Assembly (NCBI GenBank): GCA_033782935.1
Contig: JAWQEG010000516.1
Coordinates: 1,612,001-1,676,000, forward strand
Direction: 5' to 3'
Source of the DNA: Petrolisthes cinctipes
Taxonomy: Eukaryota; Arthropoda; Malacostraca; Decapoda; Porcellanidae
Length of the DNA stretch: 64,000 bases
Below are positions 1-10,740 of the stretch, in pieces. The translations under genes were made by a program, and so were the position numbers. Position 1 is the first letter of the stretch. Each line of letters begins with the position of its first letter. The notes under the pieces are model-generated. The model saw nothing but the letters and a program-made list of their open reading frames with translations, ran no database searches and had not been told where the DNA came from.

Positions 1-3000
1 GAACAGGAGCACTGGAGAGTAGAACTTTAAGAGACTGGAAGGCTTTCTGGCAGTCATCCGTCCACTGGAAGGTTCTTTTGGTGCTCAGGAGGTCGGTCAG
101 GGGAGATGATACCTGGGCAAAGTTACAGCAGAATCGGCGGTAATATCCGGCCATGCCCAAGAACCGCATAACTTCCTTCTTGCTGGTGGGCCTGGGATAC
201 TGTATGATGGCTTCCACCTTGGCGCTGACGGGAGCTAGCTGGCCTTGACCCACCACATGCCCTAAGAAGGTGACGTGAGCATGCCCAAACTCACTCTTGG
301 AAAGGTTCACCGTCAGGCAGGCCCCCTGTAGAACTTGAAATAATTTTCTTAGCCTTTCTATGTGGTCCTCCCAGCTGTCACTCCACACTACCAGGTCATC
401 CAGGTAGACTCGGACACCGGTCAGCTCTGCAGTAAGGTGATTCATTAGCCTCTGGAAGGTTCCGGGGGCGTTCCGCATTCCGAAGGGGAGCACCACAAAC
501 TCCCAGAGGCCGGTTGGAGTGGCAAAGGCTGAGATGGGCTGAGCACGTTCAGTGAGGGGGACTTGATAATAACCTTGGAGGAGGTCCAGCTTGGAGATGA
601 AGCGGGCTGACCCCAGGTCATCCATGATGTCATCCATACGAGGCAGGGGATAAGAGTCAGGCACTGTCACTGCATTCACCCGGCGGTAGTCCACACACAT
701 GCGGAACGTACCACCGGGCTTAGGGACTAGCACCACTGGGGAAGACCATGGACTTAAACTGGGACGGATGAGTCCCTGCTTCCGCAACCTCTCGACTTCT
801 TCCTGCAGGAATTCTCTCTTCTCGGGGCCGAGGCGGTATGGTGTCTGTCGTATGGGCCTGGCTCCCTGGACATCCACGTCATGTTGAAGTAGTGGACAAA
901 GTTGAGGTACATCCCCACAAACGTCTTGGAACTCCTGTAGAAGAGAGGTTATGTCGCCGGCCTGGGGAGGGGGTAGGTGCATCACTTTATGACTGAGGTC
1001 AGCTAGGATCTGAGAATTAGCTAATTTAGTATCTATGAATGGAGAACTTTCATCATCTTGGGTCTTGTCACTCAACTGGGCACTTATCAGCGTGACTGGG
1101 GCAACATCATGGGGCAGTGTCTCTCGCGGGTTATACAATTTCAAAAGATTTATATGGACCTTACGTATCTTCTTACGCCGGTCTGGTGTTGCAGTGACAT
1201 AGTTAAGGTCTCCAGCCCGTTCCAACACTGTATAGGGACCATAAAACTTAGACTGGAGGGGATGGTTAGGCAAAGGGAGCAGAGCTAGAACTGAATCACC
1301 TGTCTTAAAAGTGCGTATTTGGACCTTGTGGCGCTTATCATAATTAAGTTTCATACGTTCCTGAGCTTGACCTAGGTGTGAATGAGCCACCTTTAAGGCA
1401 GTGCGTAAAGTTGTCTGAAAGTCAGTAACATATGTAGCAACTGGAACACAATTATCTTCTCTTAACCAACACTCTTTTAAGACTTTAAGAGGTCCTCTTA
1501 CCTGGTGACCATAAATTAGTTGGAAAGGGCTGAATCCCAGACTTTCTTGAACACTATCACGTACAGAAAATAATAACAAATCAATACCTTCATCCCAATC
1601 CTTACCAGATTCCATACAAAAAGCTTTAATCATGGTCTTCAAGGTGTGGTGGAACCTCTCCACTACACCTTGACTCTGTGGATGAAAGGCAGTGGACATA
1701 TAATGAGAAATCCCTAGAGTATTCACAACTTCCTTAAATAACCTAGAGGTGAAATTAGACCCCTGGTCTGACTGAACAATAGTTGGCAACCCCACTTGGG
1801 TGAAAAACTTAATAAGAGCCCTGACAATATTTTTAGAGTTAATGCTACGAAGGGGAATTGCTTCTGGGTAGCGGGTGGCAGAATCCATAATGGTAAGCAA
1901 ATATTGGTTACCACGCTTACTCTTGGGCAAAGGGCCAACACAGTCAATTATAATTTTACTAAAAGGCTCGTCCATGACTGGTATGGGACAGAGAGGGGCA
2001 AGTTTAACTCCAGGACCAGACTTATTGCTAAGTTGACATATGTGACAAGTTCCGCAATATGAAGCAACATCTTTTCTTAACTTAGGCCAGTAGAAATGAG
2101 ACAGAATTTTTTGGTAAGTCTTGCAGACACCCAGGTGGCCACCCACACCATCATGGGCAATGCTTAATATTGATGCTCGTAAGGGTTTAGGAATAATTAT
2201 TTGATGGACAGTCTCCCAGGTGTGACTAGCAGGTACATGCAAGGGTCTGAATTTCCTCATTAAAACATTAGAATTAAGATAAAAACAATTTGAAAAATTA
2301 TGAACCTCTCCTTCTTCAGTCAAATTATTGAAAAACTTTTGCAACTCAGGGTCACAGGACTGCTGCTGAATTAAAGCCTCACGGGTGATAGGGAGAGCAT
2401 TGGAGTGGGTTTCCGTGGGCAAAGTGACATGAATGTCATCATTAAATAATTCACCAAGGAACAAATCATCAGTAGGGTCATTAGGTTCCTCTGAAGGAGC
2501 TTCAGCCAGCCCCTTACTCTGGCTACGTGTGACCGCACAATTGGGGAAAAGATTGGGGTACTGTTCCTCTACTTTACTGGTATTATTAACTATACTAGGG
2601 ACATCAACAACAATGGGGTTAGGTGCAACCTGGGTACCTGCAAGATCATGGCCAATCAAAATAGATACGTTAGGCACTGGAAGAGTGTCAACAACAGCTA
2701 AAGTGACCTGTCGGGTCACAAAGGCACTTGTAAGATACACAGAACATAATGGATAACGAGCGATTCCTGGTAATCCTGACACCAGTACCGTCTCTCCCGT
2801 ATAACACTCAAAGTTAGGGACATCTTCCTTCAAAATACAGGATAGGTCTGAGCCTGTGTCACGCAGAATAGTGACTGGGGTGGAGGAGTTTACGGTACAA
2901 GAGGCTGCCAGCCGGCCACTAGAGCAAAATGGTTGGAAAGAGGGAGGAATTTTACTTGGCAAAGTTACTAAACAGGGACTCAAATCAAGCTTTTCACTCA

Positions 3001-3301
3001 CCTGGGGTATTTGAGGCAACTCCACTTCCTCTGGCCGTACACTAGTGTGGAGAACAACACGGCCATGTGGGGAGGAAGTGTTTTTGCTGGCCAACTTCAT
3101 ACACTCATGGATCTGGTGACCTGGCTTCTTACAATATCTGCAATATGGAGGTGGTCTTAGTTCACGACCGACACTCTGATAAGGTAACCCAACAGCAGGC
3201 CTAACTGGTACCATTGGCCTAATAAAATGAGAGTCCCTAGTGTCTCTAAATAATGGTGGCCTAACAGGTGCCACACTCATCTGTTTAGGAGGGTAACACA
3301 T
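1..3301 (-). CDS. pol: Gmr1-type pol polyprotein: zinc knuckle, protease, integrase, reverse transcriptase (partial)
   Basis: One open frame of 1100 codons without a stop, running off the left edge. Numbered from the ATG at 3301: a CCHC knuckle (CX2CX4HX4C) at residues 54-67; aspartic protease with DTGSD at 148; the integrase zinc domain (two His, then CXXC) from about residue 383; the integrase core triad D453, D512, E548 with exactly 35 residues between the last two; a GPY/F module near 686-710; reverse transcriptase from about 806 to 1010, with VPKPGG, LPFGMRNAPGTF and the catalytic YLDD at 966-969. The RNase H region begins at the edge. The frame is +1 relative to gag and opens after two in-frame stops at 3337-3332. 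Candidate starts are ATG 3301, overlapping the end of gag, and ATG 3280, four bases after the gag stop. Expression could be by +1 frameshift or reinitiation. The RT part looks clearly more GC-rich than the integrase part. Confidence 0.9.
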   Translation of the reverse strand, partial: MCYPPKQMSVAPVRPPLFRDTRDSHFIRPMVPVRPAVGLPYQSVGRELRPPPYCRYCKKPGHQIHECMKLASKNTSSPHGRVVLHTSVRPEEVELPQIPQVSEKLDLSPCLVTLPSKIPPSFQPFCSSGRLAASCTVNSSTPVTILRDTGSDLSCILKEDVPNFECYTGETVLVSGLPGIARYPLCSVYLTSAFVTRQVTLAVVDTLPVPNVSILIGHDLAGTQVAPNPIVVDVPSIVNNTSKVEEQYPNLFPNCAVTRSQSKGLAEAPSEEPNDPTDDLFLGELFNDDIHVTLPTETHSNALPITREALIQQQSCDPELQKFFNNLTEEGEVHNFSNCFYLNSNVLMRKFRPLHVPASHTWETVHQIIIPKPLRASILSIAHDGVGGHLGVCKTYQKILSHFYWPKLRKDVASYCGTCHICQLSNKSGPGVKLAPLCPIPVMDEPFSKIIIDCVGPLPKSKRGNQYLLTIMDSATRYPEAIPLRSINSKNIVRALIKFFTQVGLPTIVQSDQGSNFTSRLFKEVVNTLGISHYMSTAFHPQSQGVVERFHHTLKTMIKAFCMESGKDWDEGIDLLLFSVRDSVQESLGFSPFQLIYGHQVRGPLKVLKECWLREDNCVPVATYVTDFQTTLRTALKVAHSHLGQAQERMKLNYDKRHKVQIRTFKTGDSVLALLPLPNHPLQSKFYGPYTVLERAGDLNYVTATPDRRKKIRKVHINLLKLYNPRETLPHDVAPVTLISAQLSDKTQDDESSPFIDTKLANSQILADLSHKVMHLPPPQAGDITSLLQEFQDVCGDVPQLCPLLQHDVDVQGARPIRQTPYRLGPEKREFLQEEVERLRKQGLIRPSLSPWSSPVVLVPKPGGTFRMCVDYRRVNAVTVPDSYPLPRMDDIMDDLGSARFISKLDLLQGYYQVPLTERAQPISAFATPTGLWEFVVLPFGMRNAPGTFQRLMNHLTAELTGVRVYLDDLVVWSDSWEDHIERLRKLFQVLQGACLTVNLSKSEFGHAHVTFLGHVVGQGQLAPVSAKVEAIIQYPRPTSKKEVMRFLGMAGYYRRFCCNFAQVSSPLTDLLSTKRTFQWTDDCQKAFQSLKVLLSSAPV

Positions 3302-4160
3302 GTGATTTATACTTGGGAGCGAGGTCAGGATTTATTAGAGCATAATGATCGGCTGAGGGCCCTGCTTCTGCTAAAGAATTAATTCCCCGCTCCTCAAGGT
3401 GTGACCTAATTTTAGTAGGAATGCATGACTTAACATCTTCTAAAACAAGCAATTGCAATAAATCATCAAAATTATTAGTGACAAGCTCAGAGTCAACCCA
3501 CTTACGACAAAGAATTTGCTTACGTCTAAAAAATTCAACATACGTCTCTCCCTCGGCTTTCCGACAGCTACGGAACTGCTGGCGGTAGGCCTCAGGGACT
3601 TTCTGATAGGCATGCAATATGGATCTCTTAACAACATGATAATCATTAGTAAGGGTAGAGTCAAGAGAACGAAACACATCCTGGGCCTTCCCTCTAAATG
3701 AGTTGTGGGCTAGCAATACCCACTTGTCCTCTGGCCAATCATGCAATGCAGATGCTCTCTCAAAACTAATGAAGAATCCATCTGGATCCTCTTCTGGGAA
3801 TAAAGGGACAAACTTTAGGGCATCAGACAAGCGAAATGGAGGTTCTGAGGTTGAAGACCCCCGAGATAATTGCAATCTTAATTTCTCATTGTCAGCTTGG
3901 GCTAACTGAAGTTGCAATTTTTTTAGAACAATTAAGTCAGAAGGCTTATAAAGAAATGCAACATCCTCCTCCGCAAGGATTTCGTCGTCCACCATGTGCT
4001 CTAACACTAACTGACGCACTTCTTTCTTACTTAGACCAGCTCGTACTTCTAGTTCATAATGAGTAGCTAGTTCCAACCACTGGACCTTAGTCAGGCCAGT
4101 TAGACTCTCCACCTCAGGGTTAGCTACAAAATCAGCTAAGACAAACATGGTTAGCAGCAA
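3285..4160 (-). CDS. gag: Gag of the Gmr1-like element (SAP-like N-terminus, SCAN-related capsid)
   Basis: A 291-codon frame directly upstream of pol. Residues about 20-60 have the spacing of a SAP-like helix-turn-helix (LTKVQWLELA, then a GLSKKEVRQLVLEHM stretch). Residues about 75-100 are Leu/Gln/Lys-rich and likely coiled. The rest resembles a gypsy capsid, with the motif YRQQFRSCRKAEGETYVEF near residues 192-210 that recalls vertebrate SCAN domains, which are reported to derive from Gmr1-like capsid. No zinc knuckle lies in this frame; the knuckle sits at the start of the pol frame instead. The product would form the virus-like particle that packages element RNA. The listed start is the longest; a second Met four codons later (4148) is an equally good start. 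The TAA stop is at 3287-3285. Gag identity is inferred from position and motifs. Confidence 0.82.
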   Translation of the reverse strand: MLLTMFVLADFVANPEVESLTGLTKVQWLELATHYELEVRAGLSKKEVRQLVLEHMVDDEILAEEDVAFLYKPSDLIVLKKLQLQLAQADNEKLRLQLSRGSSTSEPPFRLSDALKFVPLFPEEDPDGFFISFERASALHDWPEDKWVLLAHNSFRGKAQDVFRSLDSTLTNDYHVVKRSILHAYQKVPEAYRQQFRSCRKAEGETYVEFFRRKQILCRKWVDSELVTNNFDDLLQLLVLEDVKSCIPTKIRSHLEERGINSLAEAGPSADHYALINPDLAPKYKSHVLPS

Positions 4161-4604
4161 GAAAGGGACTACAACCCGAAAATAAGCTAGCTAATAAAAG
4201 TAAATAGAGGGATAAAATATGGTAATTACTTATAGGGAAAGAATATTTACTGTATATAAATAACCTCAAGTTATGAAATGTGAAATTAACACCACGTGTG
4301 TACAAAAATTCTCTCTCCAGATCCACAACAACAATGGAAAATTAGACTAAAATACATACATAGCACTCTCAGTGAATAAAGTGAAGGAAATATGAAAAAA
4401 TGCGCAACGAGGTATATTCACACTCAGGCTAACATCAAAAATAAATTTCACAACACAAAAATAAAAATCAAGTGCTCAATTGCCAACAAAACACAACAAA
4501 TACTCAAAGTTGAAGGAATGGCTTCAAACGGCACTGATTAACTGAAAAAAAAAATGAGAGGCTAGTACATTAATTAATTATGGGCAAATAAACATTCACA
4601 ATCC
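4161..4604 (-). other. untranslated leader between primer binding site and gag
   Basis: An AT-rich, non-coding stretch of about 440 bp with short A-runs. It lies where an LTR retrotransposon carries its leader and packaging region. I see no conserved motif or convincing small gene in it. Confidence 0.6.
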
Positions 4605-4622
4605 ATCCCGGTCAGGCCCCCA
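4605..4622 (-). promoter_or_regulatory. primer binding site, tRNA-Pro type
   Basis: On the minus strand this reads TGGGGGCCTGACCGGGAT. It starts with the TGG expected opposite a tRNA CCA end, and from memory matches 15 of 18 positions of the proline-tRNA primer site of gammaretroviruses. Its place between a non-coding terminal block and the gag leader fits. It would prime minus-strand DNA synthesis. Confidence 0.65.
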
Positions 4623-5330
4623 TTTATCACTTTACAACCCTGGCTAACCCTTGCCCTGGGCTACTACCCTCAATAACACAGGGAAGCAGTGACGAAGTCT
4701 AATTTAAAACACTCAATAACCCAGTGAGCAGCCATAAATATGAGGGAATGGTGGGCATGAGGTAAAAACGTTAAAGGGGTAGTCTGGAGAGGAATATTAA
4801 TAAACAATTACCTACATTTACACACAGTATTTACATATTTAATGTACACAGGAAAAAAGGGATACAGCACAAATATGAATATCCTACCATAGTCGAGATT
4901 GACTATGCCTAACAAAGGACAAACCTTAATGCACCACGAGGGAGCATTTCACAAGGGACACAACAAGGAGGAGAGCTGAGGGGGAGATGTTGTCTTAACC
5001 AGTGGCGGGAACAGAGAGAGACCTAGAGCAAGCCAGGCCGCCTCGGGGACGGCAGCGAAAAGGGGTTATTCAACCTAGCCTGGGGGAAAACTATCTAACA
5101 ATAACAATATGAATATTTGATGATGAATAATATGAGTTTATACATTACTAGCAGAGAATTACTATATTAAATGAATAACAACATGAATACTATTAGTGGG
5201 GAATGTATTTACAGTTAATTATATGCATCTATCGTGCGCCCGCCAGGGAAGGTATAAAATATAGCCAAACACAACTACAGTGTTACCAAAAAACATGGTC
5301 CAGCATTACCAATTGGGCTGGATCCATGAC
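4623..5330 (-). repeat. putative 5' LTR of the Gmr1-like element
   Basis: About 708 bp of non-coding sequence between the primer binding site and the satellite. The outer end is well placed: satellite sequence begins abruptly at 5331, and the LTR would start TGTCATGG on the minus strand. The inner border is uncertain, because the base run before the primer site ends GTGATAAA rather than the usual CA. An ATTAAA polyadenylation-like hexamer lies on the minus strand at 4838-4843. The partner LTR is outside the window, so the borders cannot be checked by alignment here. Confidence 0.55.
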
Positions 5331-8300
5331 AGCATGCATCTTCTGTACCCGTTTTTATCTCAAATTCAGGCTCAAAACACCCGAAAATTCGATATTTTGG
5401 GTTCCCAGAAGCGATCTGTACATGCCTAATCAGATACAGGCCCAAAACATGCTGAAAATCGATATTTTAGGTGCCCAAAGTCAATATGTGCAAGCATCTT
5501 CAGTACCCGTTTATATCTCAAATTCAGGCTCAAAACACACGAAAATTCGATATTTTAGGGTCCTAGAAGCGATCTGTACATGCGTACTCCGTGTTAGAGT
5601 ATTTTCAAAATATGGCCCAAAACATGCTGAAAATCGATATTTTAGTTGCCCAAAGTCAATATCTGTATGCATCTTCTGCACCCGTAAATATCCCAAATTC
5701 AACCTCAAAACATCCGAAAATTCGATATTTTTGGGTCCCAGAAGCTATCTTTACATGCCTACTCAGTGCTAGAATGTTTTCAAAATATAGGGTCAAAACA
5801 TGCTAAAAATCGATATTTTAGGTGATCAAAAGTCGATATGTGCATGCATCTTCAGTACCCGTTTATATCTTAAATTCAGGCTCAAAACAACCAAAAATTC
5901 GATATTTTAGGGTCCCAGAACCGATCTGTACATGCCTACTCAGATACAGACCAAAAACATGCTGAAAATTGATGTTTTAGGTCCCCAAAGTCAATATGTG
6001 TTTTCATCTTATGCACCCGTTTATATCCCAAATTCAACCTCAAAACACCCGAAAATTCGATATTTTTGGGTCCCAGAAGCGATATGTACATGCCTACTCA
6101 GTGCTAGAATGTTTTCAAAATATAGGCTCAAAACCTGCTAAAAATCGATATTATAAGTATCCAAAGTCGATATGTGCATGAATCTTCTGTACCCGTTTAT
6201 ATCTCAAATTCAGGCTCAAAACACCCAAAAATTAGGTATATTGGGTCCTAGAAGCGAACTGTACATGCCTACTCCTAGTTAGAATGTTTTCAAGATACAG
6301 ACCCAAAACATGCTCAAAATCGATATTTTAGGTGCCCAAAAGTCGATATGTGCATGCATCTTCAGTACCCGTTCATATCTCAAATTCAGGCTCAAAACAC
6401 CTGAAAATTCGATATTTTGGGGTTCAAGAAGCGATCTGTACATGCCTACTCCGTGTTAGAGTATTTTCAAAATACAGGTCTAAAACATGTTGAAAACCGA
6501 TATTATAGGTGCCCAAAGTCGATATCTCAAATTCAGGCCCAAGACACCCGAAAATTCGATATTTTGGAGTCCTAGAAGCGATCTGTACATGCCTACTCCT
6601 AGTTAGAATGTTTTCAAGATACAGACCCAAAACATATTAAAAATCGATATTTTAGGTGCCCAAGAGTCGACATGTGAATGCATCTGCAGTACCCGTTTAT
6701 ATCTCAAATTCAGGCTCAAAACAAACGAAAATTCGATATTTTGGGGTCCTAGAAGCAATCTGTACATGCCCAGTCCGTGTTAGAGTATTTTCAAAATACA
6801 GGCCCAAATCATGCTAAAAATCGATATTTTAGGTGCCCAAAGTCAATATGTGCATGCATCTTCTGTACCCGTTTATATCTCAATTTCAGGCTCAAAACAC
6901 CCGAAAATTCGATATTTTGGGGTCCCAGAATCGATCTGTACATGCCTACTCAGTGCTAGAATATTTTCAAAATATGGGCCCATAACATGTTAAAATCGAT
7001 ATTTTAGGTGCCCAAAGTCAATATCTCCAATTCAGGCCCAAAACACCCGAAAATTCGATATTTTGGGGTCCTAGAAGCAATCTGTACATGCCCACTCCGT
7101 GTTAGAGTATTTTCAAAATACAGGCCCAAATCATGCTGAAAATCGATATTTTAGGTGCCCAAAGTCAATATGTGCATGAATCTTCTGTACCCGTTTATAT
7201 CTCAAATTCAGGCTCAAAACACCCGAAAATTAGGTATTTTGGGTCCTAGAAGCGAACTGTACATGCCTACTCCTAGTTAGAATGTTTTCAAGATACAGAC
7301 CCAAAACATGCTCAAAATCGATATTTTAGGTGCCCAAAAGTCGATTATGCATGCATCTTCAGTACCCGTTCATATCTCAAATTCAGGCTCAAAACACCTG
7401 AAAATTCGATATTTTGGGGTCCAAGAAGCGATCTGTACATGCCTACTCCGTGTTAGAGTATTTTCAAAATACAGGTCTAAAACATGTTGAAAACCGATAT
7501 TATAGGTGCCCAAAGTCGATATCTCAAATTCAGGCCCAAAACACCCGAAAATTCGATATTTTGGGGTCCTAGAAGCGATCTGTACATGCCTACTCCTTGT
7601 TAGGATGTTTTCAAAATACAGGCCCAGAACATACTGAAAATCGATCTTTTAGGTGCCCAAAAGTCGATATGTGCATGCATGTTCTGTACCCGTTTATATT
7701 TTAAATTCAGGCTCCAAACACCCGAAAATTCGATATTTTGGGGTCCCAGAAGCGATCTGTACATGCCTACTCAGATACAGGCATAAAACATGCTGAAAAT
7801 CGATGTTTTAGGTCCCCAAAGTCAATATGCGTTTTTATCATATGCACCCGTTTATATCTCAAATTCAGGCTCAAAACACCCGAAAATTCGATATTTTTGG
7901 GTCCTAGAAGTGATCTGTACATGCCTACTCAGTGCTAGAATGTTTTCAAAAGAAAAGGCTCAAAACATGCTAAAAATCGACATTATAAGTGTCCAAAGTC
8001 GATATGTGCATGCATCTTCTGTACCCGTTTATATCTCAAATTCAGGCTCAAAACACCCGAAAATTAGGTATTTTGGGTCCTAGAAGCAATCTGTACATGC
8101 CTACCCCGTGTTAGAGTATTTTCAAAATACAGGCCCAAAACATACTGAAAATCGATCTTTTAGGTGCCCAAAAGTCGATATGTGCATTCATCTTCAGTAC
8201 CCGTTTATATCTCAAATTCAGGCTCAAAACACCCGGAAATTCGATATTTTGGGGTCCGAGAAGCGATCTGTACATGCCTACTCCGTGTTAAAGTATTTTC

Positions 8301-9740
8301 AAAATACTGGCCCAAAACATACTGAAAATCGATCTTTTAGGTTCCCAAAAGTCGATATGTTCATGCATCTTCTGTACCCGTTTATATCTCAAATTCAGGC
8401 TTCAAACACCCGAAAATTCGATATTTTTGGGTCCGAGAAGCGATCTGTACATGCCTACTCAGACACAGGCCCAAAACATGCTGAAAATCGATCTTTTAGG
8501 TGCCCAAAAGTCGATATGTGCATGCATCTTCAGTACCCGTTTATATCTCAAATTCAGGCTCAAAACACCGAAAATTCGATATTTTGGGGTCCAAGAAGCG
8601 ATCTGTACATGCCTACTCAGTGCAAGTATATTTTCAAAATATATACCCAAAACATGCTAAAAATCGATATTTTAGGTGGCCAAGGTCGATATCTTAAATT
8701 CAGGCCCAAAACACCTGAAAATTCGATATTTTGGGGTCCCAACAGCGATCTGTACATGCCTACTTCGTGTTAGTGTATTTTCAAAATACAGGCCCAAAAC
8801 ATGCTGAAAATCGATATTTTAGGTGCCCAAAGTCAATATGTGTATGCATCTTCTGCACCCGTAAATATCCCAAATTCAACCTCAAAACATCCAAAAATTC
8901 GATATTTTTGGGTCCCAGAAGCGATCTGTCCATGCCTACTCAGTGCTAGAATGTTTTCAAAATATAGGGTCAAAACATGCTAAAAATCGATATTTTAGGT
9001 GCCCAAAAGTCGATATGTGCATGCATCTTCAGTACCCGTTTATATCTCAAATTCAGACTCAAAACACCCGAAAATTCGATATTTTAGGGTCCCAAAACCG
9101 ATCTGTACATGCCTACTCAGATACAGGCCAAAACATGCTGAAAATCGATGTTTTAGGTCCCCAAAGTCAATATATGTTTTCATCTTCTGCACCCGTTTAT
9201 ATCCCAAATTCAACCTCAAAACACCCGAAAATTCGATATTTTTGGGTCCCAGAAGCGATCTGTACATGCCTACTCAGTGCTAGAATTTTTTCAAGATACA
9301 GACCCAAAACATGCTCAAAATCGATATTTTAGGTGCCCAAAAGTCGATATATGCATGCATCTTCAGTACCCGTTTATATCTCAAATTCAGTCTCAAAACA
9401 CCCGAAAATTCGATATTTTGGGGTCCCGGAATCGATCTGTACATGTCTACTCAGTGCTAGAATATTTTCAAAATATGGGCCCAAAACATGCTGAAAATCG
9501 ATATTTTAGGTCCCAAAGTCGATATCTCCAATTCAGGCCCAAAACACCCCGAAATTCGATATTTTGGGGTCCCAGAAGCGATCTTTACATGCCTACTCCC
9601 TGTTAGAGTATTTTCAAAATACAGGCCCAAAACATACTGAAAATCGATCTATTTGGTGCCCAAAAGTCGATATGTTCATGCATCTTCTGTACCCGTTTAT
9701 ATCTCAAATTCAGGCTCAAAACACCCGAAAATTCGATATT

Positions 9741-10240
9741 TTTGGGTCCCAGAAGCGATCTGTACATGCCTACTCAGTGCTAGAATGTTTTCAAATTATA
9801 GGCTCGAAACATGCTAAAAATCGATATTATAAGTGTCCAAAGTCGATTTGTGCATGCATCTTCAGTACCCGTTTATATCTCAAATTCAGGCTCAAAACAC
9901 CTGAAAATTCGATATTTTGGGGTCCCAGAAGCGATCTGTACATGCCTACTCCGTGTTAAAGTATTTTTTTAAATACAGGCCCAAACCATACTGAAAATCG
10001 ATATTTTAGGTGCCCAAAGTCAATATGTGCATGCATCTTCTGTACCCGTTTATATCTCAAATTCAGGCTCAAAACCTCCGAAAATTCGATATTTTGGGGT
10101 CCCAGAAGCGATTTGTACATGCCTACTCAGTGCTAGTATATTTTCAAAATATATACCTAAAACATTCTATAAATCGATATTTTAGGTGGCCAAAGTCGAT
10201 ATCTCAAATTCAGGCCCAAAACACCCGAAAATTAGATATT
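9741..10240 (+). repeat. 500-bp higher-order unit, copy 1
   Basis: Three monomers (176 + 176 + ~148 bp) repeated immediately downstream at an offset of 500 bp, with almost no differences by eye. Shared private variants include the T-run before AAATACAGG, CCAAACCATACTG and ACATTCTATAAATCG. The near identity points to a recent unequal exchange. Confidence 0.85.
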
Positions 10241-10740
10241 TTTGGGTCCCAGAAGCGATCTGTACATGCCTACTCAGTGCTAGAATGTTTTCAAAATATA
10301 GGCTCGAAACATGCTAAAAATCGATATTATAAGTGTCCAAAGTCGATTTGTGCATGCATCTTCAGTACCCGTTTATATCTCAAATTCAGGCTCAAAACAC
10401 CTGAAAATTCGATATTTTGGGGTCCCAGAAGCGATCTGTACATGCCTACTCCGTGTTAAAGTATTTTTTTAAATACAGGCCCAAACCATACTGAAAATCG
10501 ATATTTTAGGTGCCCAAAGTCAATATGTGCATGCATCTTCTGTACCCGTTTATATCTCAAATTCAGGCTCAAAACCTCCGAAAATTCGATATTTTGGGGT
10601 CCCAGAAGCGATTTGTACATGCCTACTCAGTGCTAGTATATTTTCAAAATATATACCTAAAACATTCTATAAATCGATATTTTAGGTGGCCAAAGTCGAT
10701 ATCTCAAATTCAGGCCCAAAACACCCGAAAATTAGATATT
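10241..10740 (+). repeat. 500-bp higher-order unit, copy 2
   Basis: Second copy of the preceding three-monomer block, carrying the same private variants. One visible difference is TCAAAATATAGG here against TCAAATTATAGG in copy 1. After 10740 the similarity fades into ordinary monomers. Confidence 0.85.

Larger units (their letters stand above)
1..5330 (-). mobile_element. Gmr1-like Ty3/gypsy LTR retrotransposon, 5' portion
   Basis: Read on the minus strand, the element shows in order a putative 5' LTR (5330 to about 4623), a primer binding site (4622-4605), a leader, gag (4160-3285) and pol (3301 to the window edge). The RNase H end, 3' LTR and far flank lie outside the window. The pol order is protease, integrase, reverse transcriptase, as in Gmr1-like elements and unlike ordinary gypsy elements, where integrase comes last. 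The element abuts the satellite at 5331, so it is probably inserted in the same array. No stop codon interrupts gag or the visible pol, so this copy may be young. The structure is read directly from sequence; the family name is inferred from domain order. Confidence 0.88.

Noticed and set aside
1796..2062. Plus-strand open frame of 88 codons over the integrase region
   Set aside because: It lies antisense to the DD35E integrase core and has no domain features.
3436..4066. Plus- and minus-strand open frames overlapping the Gmr1-like gag
   Set aside because: They are shadow frames of gag. The gag frame carries the motifs and the expected position relative to pol.
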